Assembly (NCBI GenBank): GCA_025462725.1
Contig: JAOAPE010000003.1
Coordinates: 372,001 to 436,000, forward strand
DNA length: 64,000 nucleotides
Direction of reading: 5' to 3'
Source of the DNA: Terriglobales bacterium
GTDB taxonomy: Bacteria; Acidobacteriota; Terriglobia; Terriglobales; Acidobacteriaceae
The position numbers were made by a program, and so were the translations under genes. Positions 7,077-15,900 of the stretch are shown piece after piece; the stretch's first letter is position 1, and the number at the start of each line of letters is the position of its first letter. The notes beneath the pieces were generated by a model, which saw only the letters and a program-made list of their open reading frames with translations, made no database searches and was not told where the DNA came from.

Positions 7077-8612
7077 ATGCGCGATGCGCGCTTTTCTCTT
7101 TCTAGCTTTTCCCTGCTGACAATCTTAGTTTTTGTTTGTTGTGTCGCGGCCAGTGCGCAGGACATTGCTTCGTTCGAGAAGCGAATCACGGTGAAGAAAC
7201 TGGACAACGGCTTGACGCTGATGGTGGTGGAGCGTCCTGAAGCGCCGGTGTTCTCGTTTTTCACGCACGTGAATGCGGGCTCTTCGCAAGACCCGCAGGG
7301 CGAAGCCGGGCTGGCGCATATGTTCGAGCACATGGCTTTCAAGGGCACAGACAAGATCGGGACGAAGAATTTTGCCGAAGAGCGAAAGGTGCTGGAAGAG
7401 ATTGAAGTGGCGTATCGGGCATATGACCTGGAACGCCGGAAAGAAAGCGGCTCTGATCCGAAGAAGGTGGCGGAATTAGAAAAGACTTGGAAGGACTTGG
7501 TCGCGAAGGCGCAAGAGTACGTGAACCTGAATGAGTTCGGTCAGATCATTGAGCGCAATGGTGGGGTTGGATTGAACGCCTTCACCAGCATGGACGAGAC
7601 GGGATACTTCTACTCAATGCCGGCGAATGATCTTGAGCTTTGGGCATATCTGGAGTCGGAGAGATTCGTTCATCCGGTGTTTCGCGAATTCTACAAAGAG
7701 CGTGACGTGGTGGTGGAAGAGCGCAGAATGCGGACTGATAGCCGTCCATTGGGAAGGCTGATTGAGCAGTTGCAGGCGGCGTCATACATGGCGCATCCGT
7801 ATAGGCGTGGAACGGTGGGTTTCTATTCTGAGATCACGGGTGTGACCGCATCCGATGCAGCGGCGTTTTACAAGATTTATTACGTTCCATCGAACATGAC
7901 CATCGCCGTAGTGGGCGACGTGAAAGCGTCGACCGCGATGCCGATGCTGGAGAAATATTTTTCCCAGCTTCCTAAGGCGCCTGCGCCGCCAGAGTTGCGC
8001 ACGGTGGAGCCGCCGCAGATCGGCGAGAAGAGGGTGACGCTGCGTGAAGCGAGCCAGCCTTGGTACATCGAGGCATACCACAGACCGAATTATCGCGATC
8101 CGGATGACGCGGTGTATGACGCGATATCAGACTTAGTTGCGAATGGCAGAACCAGCAGGCTTTATCGCGCGCTGGTGCGTGACCAGAAGATCGCGTTGTT
8201 TGCGGGTGGGCAAGGGGGATTCCCCGGGAATAAATATCCGAGCTTGTATTTGTTCTATGCAGTGCCGACGCAGGGGAAGACTCCGGAGATGCTGGCGGAG
8301 TCGATCCACAAGGAGATCGAAAAGCTGAAGACGACAGACGTGAGCGATGAAGAATTACAAATGGTAAAGACCCGCGCGAAGGCGGACCTGATCCGGGGAT
8401 TGGCTGACAACGAAGGCCTGGCACAACAGTTGGCAACGGCACAGGCGATGTATGGCGACTGGCGTGAATTGTTCCGGCAGGTGGATAGGATCGACAAGGT
8501 GACGAAGGGGGATATCCGCCGAGTGGCTGCGAAGACATTTGTGCCAAGCAACAGGACGGTAGGCGAGATCGAGAACGTGAAGCCAGCAGCTCCGGCGAAA
8601 GGGGGAGAATAA
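7077..8612 (+). CDS. M16-family zinc metallopeptidase (catalytic subunit)
   Basis: A 511-residue pitrilysin/insulinase-type peptidase. A signal peptide ends near residue 28 (CCVAASAQ), so it acts in the periplasm or outer membrane. The inverted zinc motif HMFEH is at residues 81-85, with a further acidic segment (VVVEERRMR) where the third zinc ligand is expected. The C-terminal half is the second, non-catalytic M16 lobe. An insertion of about 50 charged residues follows the active site. The next gene, three bases on, encodes an M16 homologue without the zinc motif; such active/inactive pairs form heterodimers in known M16B enzymes. Start ATG at 7077 is preceded by GGAGG. Confidence 0.92.
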   Translation: MRDARFSLSSFSLLTILVFVCCVAASAQDIASFEKRITVKKLDNGLTLMVVERPEAPVFSFFTHVNAGSSQDPQGEAGLAHMFEHMAFKGTDKIGTKNFAEERKVLEEIEVAYRAYDLERRKESGSDPKKVAELEKTWKDLVAKAQEYVNLNEFGQIIERNGGVGLNAFTSMDETGYFYSMPANDLELWAYLESERFVHPVFREFYKERDVVVEERRMRTDSRPLGRLIEQLQAASYMAHPYRRGTVGFYSEITGVTASDAAAFYKIYYVPSNMTIAVVGDVKASTAMPMLEKYFSQLPKAPAPPELRTVEPPQIGEKRVTLREASQPWYIEAYHRPNYRDPDDAVYDAISDLVANGRTSRLYRALVRDQKIALFAGGQGGFPGNKYPSLYLFYAVPTQGKTPEMLAESIHKEIEKLKTTDVSDEELQMVKTRAKADLIRGLADNEGLAQQLATAQAMYGDWRELFRQVDRIDKVTKGDIRRVAAKTFVPSNRTVGEIENVKPAAPAKGGE

Positions 8613-8614
8613 TC

Positions 8615-10798
8615 ATGCAAAGGAAAATCACTTCCCTTCTCTCATTGATGTTGTTGCTCCTCTGCTCATTAAGCGTGTTCGCGCAGGATTCGCGGGAAAA
8701 GCAACTTGAGCAATCGAAGCCGAAATTGCCGGAATTCAAGCCGCAGGAGCCGAAGCGTATCCAATTGGCGAACGGCATGGTCGTCTTCCTGCAGGAAGAC
8801 CATGAGCTGCCAATCATCGATGGGACGGCCAAAATCCGCGGAGGTTCGCGCGAAATACCTGCGGCAAAGGCGGGGATGATGGGGATCTACGGATCGGCAT
8901 GGCGAACGGGTGGCACGCCGACAAAAACAGGTGACCAATTCGACGACATGCTGGAAGCGCGCGCCGCGAAAGTGGAGACGGGTGGCGGGATCGACTCGAC
9001 AAACATCAGCTTGTCAACACTCAAGGGCGATTTCGACACAGTGTTCGACACCTTCGTTGATCTGCTGAAGAATCCTGAATTCAGGCAAGACAAGGTGGAT
9101 CTGGCGAAGCAGCAGATATCGACGGGAATTTCTCGTCGGAACGACGAAATGGACAGCATCGCGGGACGTGAAGCGGCGAAGCTGGGCTATGGCGCGGAGA
9201 ATCCGTATGCGCGTGTGCCGGAGTATTGGACGGTGGCGGCTGTGTCACGCCAGGACTTGATCGATTGGCACAAGAAGACGGTGCATCCGAACAACATCAT
9301 TCTGGGCCTTGTAGGCGATTTCGATTCCAAGGCGATGGAAGCGAAGCTGCGGAAGACGTTTGAATCTTGGCCAAAGGGCCCTGCGATTGTTCCGGCAAAA
9401 TTGGAATTCAAGCCCGCGGCGCCAGGAACATATTTTGTCGAGAAGGAAGACGTGAACCAGAGCACGATCGAGTTTGTGTCGCAGGGCATCCGACGGGACA
9501 GCCCAGATTATTATGCGACGCGCGTGATGAACGAAGTGTTCGGGGGAGGATTTTCGTCGCGGTTGTTCTCGAGTATCCGATCAAAGCAAGGATTGGCATA
9601 CTCGGTTGGCGGCGGTATTGGAGCGAGCTACGACCATCCGGGATTGTTTTCGCTGAGCATGGGCACGAAGAGTGGAACGACGGCGCAGGCGATCGATGCG
9701 CTCAATAACGAAGTCGCTACGTTGGTGAGGGATCCGGGAAGCGAAGCGGAGATACAGAAAGCGAAGGAAAACATTCTCAACTCGTTCATCTTCGAATTTG
9801 ATTCAAAGGAGAAGATTCTGGGCGAGCGGATGACGTATGAGTTCTACGGGTATCCGGCGGACTTTTTGGAGCGATTCCGCGCGGGCATAGAAAAGGTCAC
9901 ACCGGCTGATGTGGCAGCAGTTGTGAAGAAGTATGTTGATGGCCGGAAGTTCGCGGTGCTGGTGGTAGGCAAGTCGGCTGATTTCGATAGCGCGCTGACG
10001 AAATATGGCAAGGTGACTCCAATCGATATCACCATTCATGAGGAGCCGCCGAGTGCGGGAGGAAGCGCAAAAGCCAGTGGTGGCAGCGACGGCGCGGCGG
10101 TTGCCAGTGGCGCTGCAGCGACGGCCCCGACCGGTTCCAATGCTGAAGGCAAGGCGTTGATGTCAAAGGTAGTAGCGGCGATGGGCGGGATGCAGAAGCT
10201 GTCGGCGGTGAAGGCGATGTCGCAAAAGACAGCGCAGGTGCGACACACACCCCAAGGCGACTTGGAGCTGGAAACGGAATCGGTCGCGGTGTTCCCTGAC
10301 CAATTGCATACGGTGATGCATACGCCGATGGGTGAAATGAGCATGGTTGTGACTCCGCAATCGGCATTCATGGCGGGGGCGCAAGGCGTGCAAGATCTTC
10401 CTCCGACAATGAGAGATAACGCAATCAAAGATTTTAAGCGCGAGCCGGTGTATGTGGCGCAACATGCGGATGATCCGAAGTACAGCTTTACGGCTTCGGG
10501 CACGGAGAAAGTTGGAGACAAATCCGCGGCGGTGTTGGAAGTGAATGCGGATGGGAATCCCACACGTTGGCTGGTTGACAGCCAGACGGGACAAATCCTC
10601 AGAGCGAAGTTCAAGACGAGCGGACAGCAGGGCCCGGTGGAGCGCGAAATTGATTATTCGGATTATCGTCCGGCGGAAGGGCTGACGCTGCCATTTAAGC
10701 GGACTACGAAAGACAATGGCCAGCTTGCGGCAACGACCGAAGTGAAGGAGATCAAGTTGAATCCGGTGGTTGATCTAAAGGTGTTTGCCAAGCCGTAA
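8615..10798 (+). CDS. Inactive M16-family subunit with a C-terminal extension
   Basis: A 727-residue protein. The signal peptide (LLLLCSLSVFAQ) is followed by an M16 domain with the usual NGMVVFLQED start, but the HxxEH site is replaced (GMMGIYGSAW), so it cannot bind zinc in the usual way. The second M16 lobe has the expected GGGFSSRLFSSIRSKQGLAYSV. After residue 480 comes a Gly/Ala/Ser linker and then about 215 residues that look like a beta-rich periplasmic domain of outer-membrane lipoprotein-sorting type (pattern LETESVAVFPDQL...RWLVDSQTGQILRAKF...EIDYSDYR). It probably pairs with the catalytic subunit encoded just upstream. The fold of the extension is inference. Confidence 0.88.
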   Translation: MQRKITSLLSLMLLLLCSLSVFAQDSREKQLEQSKPKLPEFKPQEPKRIQLANGMVVFLQEDHELPIIDGTAKIRGGSREIPAAKAGMMGIYGSAWRTGGTPTKTGDQFDDMLEARAAKVETGGGIDSTNISLSTLKGDFDTVFDTFVDLLKNPEFRQDKVDLAKQQISTGISRRNDEMDSIAGREAAKLGYGAENPYARVPEYWTVAAVSRQDLIDWHKKTVHPNNIILGLVGDFDSKAMEAKLRKTFESWPKGPAIVPAKLEFKPAAPGTYFVEKEDVNQSTIEFVSQGIRRDSPDYYATRVMNEVFGGGFSSRLFSSIRSKQGLAYSVGGGIGASYDHPGLFSLSMGTKSGTTAQAIDALNNEVATLVRDPGSEAEIQKAKENILNSFIFEFDSKEKILGERMTYEFYGYPADFLERFRAGIEKVTPADVAAVVKKYVDGRKFAVLVVGKSADFDSALTKYGKVTPIDITIHEEPPSAGGSAKASGGSDGAAVASGAAATAPTGSNAEGKALMSKVVAAMGGMQKLSAVKAMSQKTAQVRHTPQGDLELETESVAVFPDQLHTVMHTPMGEMSMVVTPQSAFMAGAQGVQDLPPTMRDNAIKDFKREPVYVAQHADDPKYSFTASGTEKVGDKSAAVLEVNADGNPTRWLVDSQTGQILRAKFKTSGQQGPVEREIDYSDYRPAEGLTLPFKRTTKDNGQLAATTEVKEIKLNPVVDLKVFAKP

Positions 10799-10921
10799 AA
10801 ACCCCGTTTCACGTTTCTGTTTCACGAAAAGCAAAAGCTTTTAACCGCTGATCAAAGAAAGATCAAAGACGGATAAAGCTAAAACAAGGGCACGTTTCTA
10901 AACTTTATAGCAGCATTGAAA

Positions 10922-10951
10922 AGGCGCTCTGATTGGAGCGCCTCTTCTTTT
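10922..10951. terminator. Bidirectional intrinsic terminator
   Basis: AGGCGCTC-TGATTG-GAGCGCCT hairpin at 10922-10943, followed on the plus strand by TCTTCTTTT. On the minus strand it lies about 20 bases beyond the lipoprotein stop and is followed by TTTTC. It can end both the M16 operon and the convergent lipoprotein gene. Confidence 0.8.
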
Positions 10952-10964
10952 GCGAGCGTGCGAG

Positions 10965-11636
10965 TTACATTTCCAGTGTCAAAGGATGGGAGAGTTTGAA
11001 GGTCAGGCGTCGCTCTGCGGCGATGGTGACTTCCTTCTTCCCTGTCGCGTAGGCGGCGGTGGTTCCGGCACCGGCACCGGCGGCGCTTCCAATGAGCGCG
11101 CCTTTGGGTCCGCCAGCGAGCGCTCCGATAAGAGCGCCAGCACCGGCGCCTCCGCCGATCCAGGCGAGATTGCGCTTCTTATATGTTCCGCCAGCCATGA
11201 GAATGCTCGAGGTTTCGAGCGGCATCTGCTTGCCATTGATTGCAACTGAAGCGAGCGCGATGCGGAGGTATCCGGCATTGTGCAGACGTCCGGAATGACG
11301 GACGGCGACGACGCGTCCTTTGCCTTCTGCGCCGACCGGAGCGATAGTCTTGCCGTTCACGACGAGCGCTTCAGTGAGGACGAAATCAAAGTTGTCGCCG
11401 GGATTCGCCGCCGCGCTGGAGATGGAACTCTGCAAGCGGACAGAAATCGGCTCGCCAGCGGGAACGACGATGGGCTCGGCTTTTGGCATCAAGCGGCTGA
11501 GCAGTCCCTTTGATTCTTCCTTGGGCTGAACAGGCTGATTCTCAGGCGCTGCGGCCTGGGCGTTCTTTTCAATCGATGATCCGCAGCCGGTGAGGAGCGC
11601 TGCAGCGAGAGTAAGTATGGGCATGAACCTTTTCAT
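10965..11636 (-). CDS. Lipoprotein with VirB10/TrbI-like domain and glycine zipper
   Basis: A 223-residue protein with a lipoprotein signal (AAALLTGC, Cys at residue 18). After a polar linker comes a beta-rich segment of about 85 residues (VPAGEPISVRLQ...NPGDNFDF...VVNGKTI...GAEGKGRVV...INGKQMPL). It is followed by a glycine zipper (GGGAGAGALIGALAGG and repeats) and a final strand (RRLTFKLSHPLTL). The same order is seen in the BON lipoprotein at 53219-54331 and, with a longer Gly-rich part, in the protein at 15901-16926. The domain pattern resembles the VirB10/TrbI beta-barrel. A strong AAGGAG lies 8 bases before the ATG. Function unknown; envelope location likely. Confidence 0.75.
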   Translation of the reverse strand: MKRFMPILTLAAALLTGCGSSIEKNAQAAAPENQPVQPKEESKGLLSRLMPKAEPIVVPAGEPISVRLQSSISSAAANPGDNFDFVLTEALVVNGKTIAPVGAEGKGRVVAVRHSGRLHNAGYLRIALASVAINGKQMPLETSSILMAGGTYKKRNLAWIGGGAGAGALIGALAGGPKGALIGSAAGAGAGTTAAYATGKKEVTIAAERRLTFKLSHPLTLEM

Positions 11637-11857
11637 ATGTGGGCTCCTTTAGGAACTCACGTATGTAGGTGCAGGTGGAGTGCCAAAGAAGGCGCTTTGT
11701 TTTCAGTTTGTTGAGGCGCGCGGGTGTGTAGAAATTACAAAAGCGATTTCGACTTTCAAGTTTCAAGTGTCAAAAGTAAAGCAAAGGCCTGCCCTTTGAC
11801 TTGCTGCGCTTAAGTGAGGATTTGGTGTCGCGCCGCTGGGGCTTGTTTTGCAAACAG

Positions 11858-11882
11858 AAACCCCGCCGTTACTGGCGGGGTT
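11858..11882 (-). terminator. Intrinsic terminator of the BNR gene
   Basis: AACCCCGCC-GTTACT-GGCGGGGTT hairpin, read on the minus strand about 22 bases past the BNR stop and followed by TCTGTTT. Confidence 0.75.
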
Positions 11883-11904
11883 ATTTCGCGCCTCTGGCGC
11901 TTGA

Positions 11905-13956
11905 TCATTGCCGATTCGATGAACGAGAGTTTGAGGATGCGTTGCCACCAGATGATGTCACCGCAGTGGCGGCGGATGGTGCTGCGATCTCCGGTTGGGC
12001 GACGATGCCGTCGAAGGCTGTGGTGGCGAGGAATCGACCGCGGACGGAGCGAACGGAGCGAAGTGTCCAACCGGTGTCGAGGCGTTTCCAACTCTTGCCG
12101 AGGTCAGCGCTGGCGAAGATCTCGGTGGAAGTGTGGGAGATCGCAATCAGGCGCTGGTTTTCGGGATCGAACGCGAGAGATGCGAGTTGATTCACGGGCA
12201 ATCGGCGGAGGTGTTCCCAACTTGCTCCAGCATCAACGCTGCGATATGCGCCTTCGCGAGTGGCAAGAAATATGTCTGACGATCCGTCGGCTTCCGCGAG
12301 CGCAACATCAGCTATGCCGGTAATGTTTTCAGGAGGCGCGGTTGCGTGCCACGTCTCACCTGCGTCGGTTGAAACAAAAAGCGCGCGCCGAGTGATAGCG
12401 ACAGTGAGTTGGGGACTGGACTTCACTGTCAGGAAGTCGGAATGATTTTGAACGGGGCCGCCGTGCCAAGTGCGTCCTTCATCGCGGGTGACGAAGATGC
12501 CGGCGGAAGTTGCAGCAAACCATTTCTCCGGCGTGAACTCGACATCATTGACCCGCGCCGTGAGCTGCGACTTTTCTGTCTTGCGCATAATCACCGGCTT
12601 TGACTTCTTCGTGGCTGCGCGAGTAACCGTCTCGTAGATGTTGATGACGTTGTTGAGCGGCACCCATTGAGGCGTGGAGGCTTTGGTCGGTTGCCGGAAG
12701 GCCACGATTCCGTTGTTCGTCCCGGCGATGAGTTCACCCTTGGGCGATTGGCGAAGAGTGAAGACGTCGCGTCCATTGAGGCCTTCATTCATCTGCTGCC
12801 ATTTTGCTCCGCCATTGTGCGTGACGAAGATGCCGCCGAATTCCTTGTCATTGATAAGTCCGGCGTAGATGGTGGAACTGTCGTCGCGGTCAATGAGCAT
12901 GGATGCGACCTGACGGTGGGCGAATCCGCGATTGGCGACAACAAAGTGCTCGCCGGAATCAGTGCTGGCGAGGACTCCGCTGCGATCGGTGGCAATCATG
13001 ACGTGACTGTGATCTGCGGGATCGACGAGCACATCATTCACGATGATGTTGGCTCCAGTAATCCGCTTCCAGACAGCGCCAGAGTCGGTGGTCTTCCAAA
13101 GTCCTTCAGTAGTACCCGCGTAAACGATGTTGCGATTGACAGGATCCTGTTTCAGCACGCGGGTACGGCGAGCCGAGAACGGCATTCCCTGCACTTTGCG
13201 AAATGACGCGCCGGAAGAATCGCTCTTGTAAATCCCGGAGCAGGCGCTAACGTACATGGTGGACGGCAAGACGGGATCGATGATGATCGAGAAGACATCA
13301 GAGTCATCAATGATGCCGTTCTTCATGTTCTTCCAAGTTTGTCCGCCGTCGGTGGTCTTCCAGGGCAAGTGCCACGTGCCCGCGTAAATGATGTTCGAAT
13401 CGACCGGATCGATGGCGATGGATTGAATGTTGCGAATGTCAGGGTGGTTGGGCGGAGAGATCAAATCCCAGTGATCGCCACCATCGTTGCTGCGAAAGAC
13501 GCCGTCGAGCGCGCCGGCGACGAGGACATCGGGATTGGAAAGGGACATGGAGAATCCACGAATGGATTTTCCGTGCATGCCATTCAGGAATTTCCAATTG
13601 CGTCCACCGTCGGCGCTGCGGTAGATGTCGCCGCCATTACTTTCGACGCTCCATGCCGCGGCATAAACTATTCCGGCGCGGGTGGGGTGAAAGACAACGC
13701 GGTCGAGAACGTAGTCATTGTGATCGCCAAGTTTGGCGTATCGCGCCCAGTTCGCGCCGCCATCGGTCGATTGATAAATCTGTCCGGCACTGGTGCCAAG
13801 AAGAATGCGATTAGGAGAATGCGGATCGCGAGCAAGACTGCGGACATCCCCGCCGTCAGGGCCCAGCGGGGTGAATTGCTGGGCGGTTGCGGAGCATAAA
13901 AGAAACAGAAATGCGAATGCCAGAGATACGAGACGTTTTGTTTGTGCCCGGTTCAT
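11905..13956 (-). CDS. Secreted BNR/Asp-box repeat protein (sortilin/VPS10-like propeller)
   Basis: A 683-residue protein. The ATG at 13956 is chosen because AAGGTGG lies just upstream and a signal peptide follows directly (AFLFLLCSATAQQ). The mature part holds about ten Asp-box repeats of the S-x-D-x-G-x-x-W type (STDGGANW, SADGGRNW, SNDGGDHW, TTDGGQTW, STDAGETW, SVDAGASW), consistent with one or two large beta-propellers. Such proteins are widespread in Acidobacteriota; some relatives are glycosidases, many have no known activity. The last 40 residues are Ala/Ser/Asn-rich and probably unstructured. It stands alone between two terminators. It belongs to the same broad class as the partial gene at the left edge, but the two are not obvious duplicates. 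Confidence 0.87.
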   Translation of the reverse strand: MNRAQTKRLVSLAFAFLFLLCSATAQQFTPLGPDGGDVRSLARDPHSPNRILLGTSAGQIYQSTDGGANWARYAKLGDHNDYVLDRVVFHPTRAGIVYAAAWSVESNGGDIYRSADGGRNWKFLNGMHGKSIRGFSMSLSNPDVLVAGALDGVFRSNDGGDHWDLISPPNHPDIRNIQSIAIDPVDSNIIYAGTWHLPWKTTDGGQTWKNMKNGIIDDSDVFSIIIDPVLPSTMYVSACSGIYKSDSSGASFRKVQGMPFSARRTRVLKQDPVNRNIVYAGTTEGLWKTTDSGAVWKRITGANIIVNDVLVDPADHSHVMIATDRSGVLASTDSGEHFVVANRGFAHRQVASMLIDRDDSSTIYAGLINDKEFGGIFVTHNGGAKWQQMNEGLNGRDVFTLRQSPKGELIAGTNNGIVAFRQPTKASTPQWVPLNNVINIYETVTRAATKKSKPVIMRKTEKSQLTARVNDVEFTPEKWFAATSAGIFVTRDEGRTWHGGPVQNHSDFLTVKSSPQLTVAITRRALFVSTDAGETWHATAPPENITGIADVALAEADGSSDIFLATREGAYRSVDAGASWEHLRRLPVNQLASLAFDPENQRLIAISHTSTEIFASADLGKSWKRLDTGWTLRSVRSVRGRFLATTAFDGIVAQPEIAAPSAATAVTSSGGNASSNSRSSNRQ

Positions 13957-14157
13957 GTGTCCACCTTCTGGCCAGAAGAGAAAGTAAATCATGAGGGTAG
14001 TTGCAGACCATTCACAAGAAACCTTAGTGAGTCTGACTCCTCATTCGATGCAAGTTCGCTTGAGGAGAGAGTGCCTCAAGAGGGTTCTGGTACACAAGTT
14101 ACAAAAGGGCGTGGTCTAAAAACAGTTTGTATTTTCAAGTATCTAGTTTCAAAGACA

Positions 14158-14193
14158 AAGGCCGGCAGGGCAAAACACCCTACCGGCCTTTTT
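14158..14193. terminator. Intrinsic terminator after the OmpA-like gene
   Basis: A 13-base stem with one mismatch (AAGGCCGGCAGGG / CCCTACCGGCCTT, loop CAAAACA) lies 15 bases beyond the OmpA-like stop on the minus strand. It is flanked by T-rich sequence on both sides, so it could work in either direction. Confidence 0.8.
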
Positions 14194-14205
14194 CGTTATG
14201 AGTTG

Positions 14206-15762
14206 CTATTTCTTTGCTGCAGGCGCTTTTTTCGCAGCGGCTTTCTTCGGAGCTGCGTGTTTGGTGGCGGTGGGTTTCACTTTGTCGCTGACCACCGTAG
14301 TTCCCTCACCCTTGAAGGTGGCTCCTGAAGGCACCAACCAGATCTCTGTGTTCATGGCGGTACCGCTGCCAGAACGGACTTCGATGCGGCTGGCGTCGAT
14401 GCCCTTTTCAGAAACGAGGTAAGCCTTTGCGTTCACGGCGCGTTGTGCTGCAAGTTTCTTTGCGCCCGTTTCTTTCGCATCGGCGTTGCCAACGAGAACG
14501 GCTTTGGCATCTGCATCGCGCTGCAAGCGAAGAGCGACTTCATCGAGAATGGCCTTGGCGGCGTTGTCGACCCGCGGGCTGTTCTTCTTGAAAGCGATCT
14601 CATTGAGCTTGCTGGCTTCCGGCGCCGGTGGCGGCGGAGGTGGCGGAGGCGGAGCTTCGACAGTCACGCTAGTGGATGCTGAGGCGGACAGATTGCGGTC
14701 GTCCGTCACAGTTCCCTGCACGCTGATAGGGCCGGGTTGAGCGCCAGTGGTGTTCAAGGTTGCGGTGTTGCCGGTTCCGGAAACAGTTCCAGCGCTGGCA
14801 GTGTAGTTGTAGGTGAGGTTACGGCCGTCCGGGCTGTTGCCGTTGCAGGTGATCTGCGAGCTGCCGTTGGGCTGAACTGTTGTGGGATTCGCCGAGCAAG
14901 TGATTGTCGGCGGGCGCGGCTGCTTCACGGTGAAGCTGGCGGTGCAGTCGGCCATTCCCTTTTTGCCGTCGGTGACACTGGACTTCACAGCATAAGAACC
15001 GGGCTGCAAGCCTTTGGTGTCAATGTTGGCGGTGGCGCTGGTGCTGGAAACCTTTACGCCAGTACCGGTCCATGCATAAGCAAGAGTGCGCTTCGGATTG
15101 AAGTTGGAAGGAGTAGCTGTCGCGGTGACCGGCTCGCCTTCGAAAACTTCGGTGGGGTTCACGCTGCAAGCTGCGCTGGGAGGAACAGGAGGAGGCCCGA
15201 TGGTGCCGAACTTGAAGACAAGTCCGCCGGCAATCCTTGCACCCGCGAATTCAGACTTTATGACAGCGCCGCCAACACCGCCGTTGTATCGGCCGTATTG
15301 AAGGTCAGCCTGAATCAAGCGGATATCTACGCGCCGTGAGGCGCCTACATCAAGTCCGCCACCAAAGGTGAGTCCGATGTTGTAGTTGGTATTCAAATTC
15401 GGCGGCGAGAGCGCATACATGCCAACCAGAAAATGTGCGAAGGGCGAAATGTGCTCGGAGGGAAAACGCAAAGAAGGACCGATTTGCAAGGTCCCTAGCT
15501 GGGTGTTAGTGCCGAAATGCGCACCCGAATCGAGTGTGAGTCCCGCGTAGCGGTTAAGCCAGTACGTGGAAGCGACGGTGAATCCTTTTGGCAAGTTACT
15601 GATATTGGCGAAGCCATGGCTACCAGGATCGGCCCATGCGTATCCGGCAAAGATGTCGACCTTTGATGGCTGCTGTTCCTGAGCAACTGCGGACGTGGCG
15701 AAAAGAGCGAGGGCCAGAAGTCCCAAAACACAAACGAAGAGTTTCAAATTACGAAGTGACAT
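14206..15762 (-). CDS. OmpA-family outer-membrane protein with Ig-like repeats
   Basis: A 518-residue protein: signal peptide (residues 1-27, ATSAVAQ), an N-terminal eight-strand-like barrel (about 33-190, e.g. VDIFAGYAWADP, GLTFGGGLDVGASRRVDIRL), two PKD/Ig-like domains (CSVNPTEVFEGEPVTATA and CSANPTTVQPNGSSQITC), a Pro-rich hinge (PPPPPPPPP), then an OmpA/MotB-type peptidoglycan-binding domain (SPRVDNAAKAILDEVA, VGNADAKETGAKKLAAQRA) and a Lys/Ala-rich tail. The C-terminal domain probably ties the outer membrane to peptidoglycan. GGAGGAA lies before the ATG. It is flanked by terminators, so it is a single-gene unit. Confidence 0.88.
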   Translation of the reverse strand: MSLRNLKLFVCVLGLLALALFATSAVAQEQQPSKVDIFAGYAWADPGSHGFANISNLPKGFTVASTYWLNRYAGLTLDSGAHFGTNTQLGTLQIGPSLRFPSEHISPFAHFLVGMYALSPPNLNTNYNIGLTFGGGLDVGASRRVDIRLIQADLQYGRYNGGVGGAVIKSEFAGARIAGGLVFKFGTIGPPPVPPSAACSVNPTEVFEGEPVTATATPSNFNPKRTLAYAWTGTGVKVSSTSATANIDTKGLQPGSYAVKSSVTDGKKGMADCTASFTVKQPRPPTITCSANPTTVQPNGSSQITCNGNSPDGRNLTYNYTASAGTVSGTGNTATLNTTGAQPGPISVQGTVTDDRNLSASASTSVTVEAPPPPPPPPPAPEASKLNEIAFKKNSPRVDNAAKAILDEVALRLQRDADAKAVLVGNADAKETGAKKLAAQRAVNAKAYLVSEKGIDASRIEVRSGSGTAMNTEIWLVPSGATFKGEGTTVVSDKVKPTATKHAAPKKAAAKKAPAAKK

Positions 15763-15827
15763 GCGTGATTCCTCCGAAGCTGTGACGCAACTAGAGCAAA
15801 AACTCAGTGACGTTTAGAAATAAGAAT

Positions 15828-15856
15828 ACGGACGGCATAGAACTCTTGCCGTCCGT
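15828..15856 (-). terminator. Hairpin after the Gly/Ser-rich envelope gene
   Basis: ACGGACGGCA-TAGAACTCT-TGCCGTCCGT, a 10-base perfect stem located 45 bases past the stop on the minus strand and followed by ATTCTTATTTCT. The T-run is weak. Confidence 0.6.
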
Positions 15857-15900
15857 AGGATTGTACAGTAAATAGCTTAGAACAGTCTAAGCGGAATAGC

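Noticed and set aside
11905-13956. BNR gene as a tandem duplicate of the BNR gene at 1-989
   Set aside because: The repeat spacing and flanking sequences differ, and only the Asp-box motif is shared.
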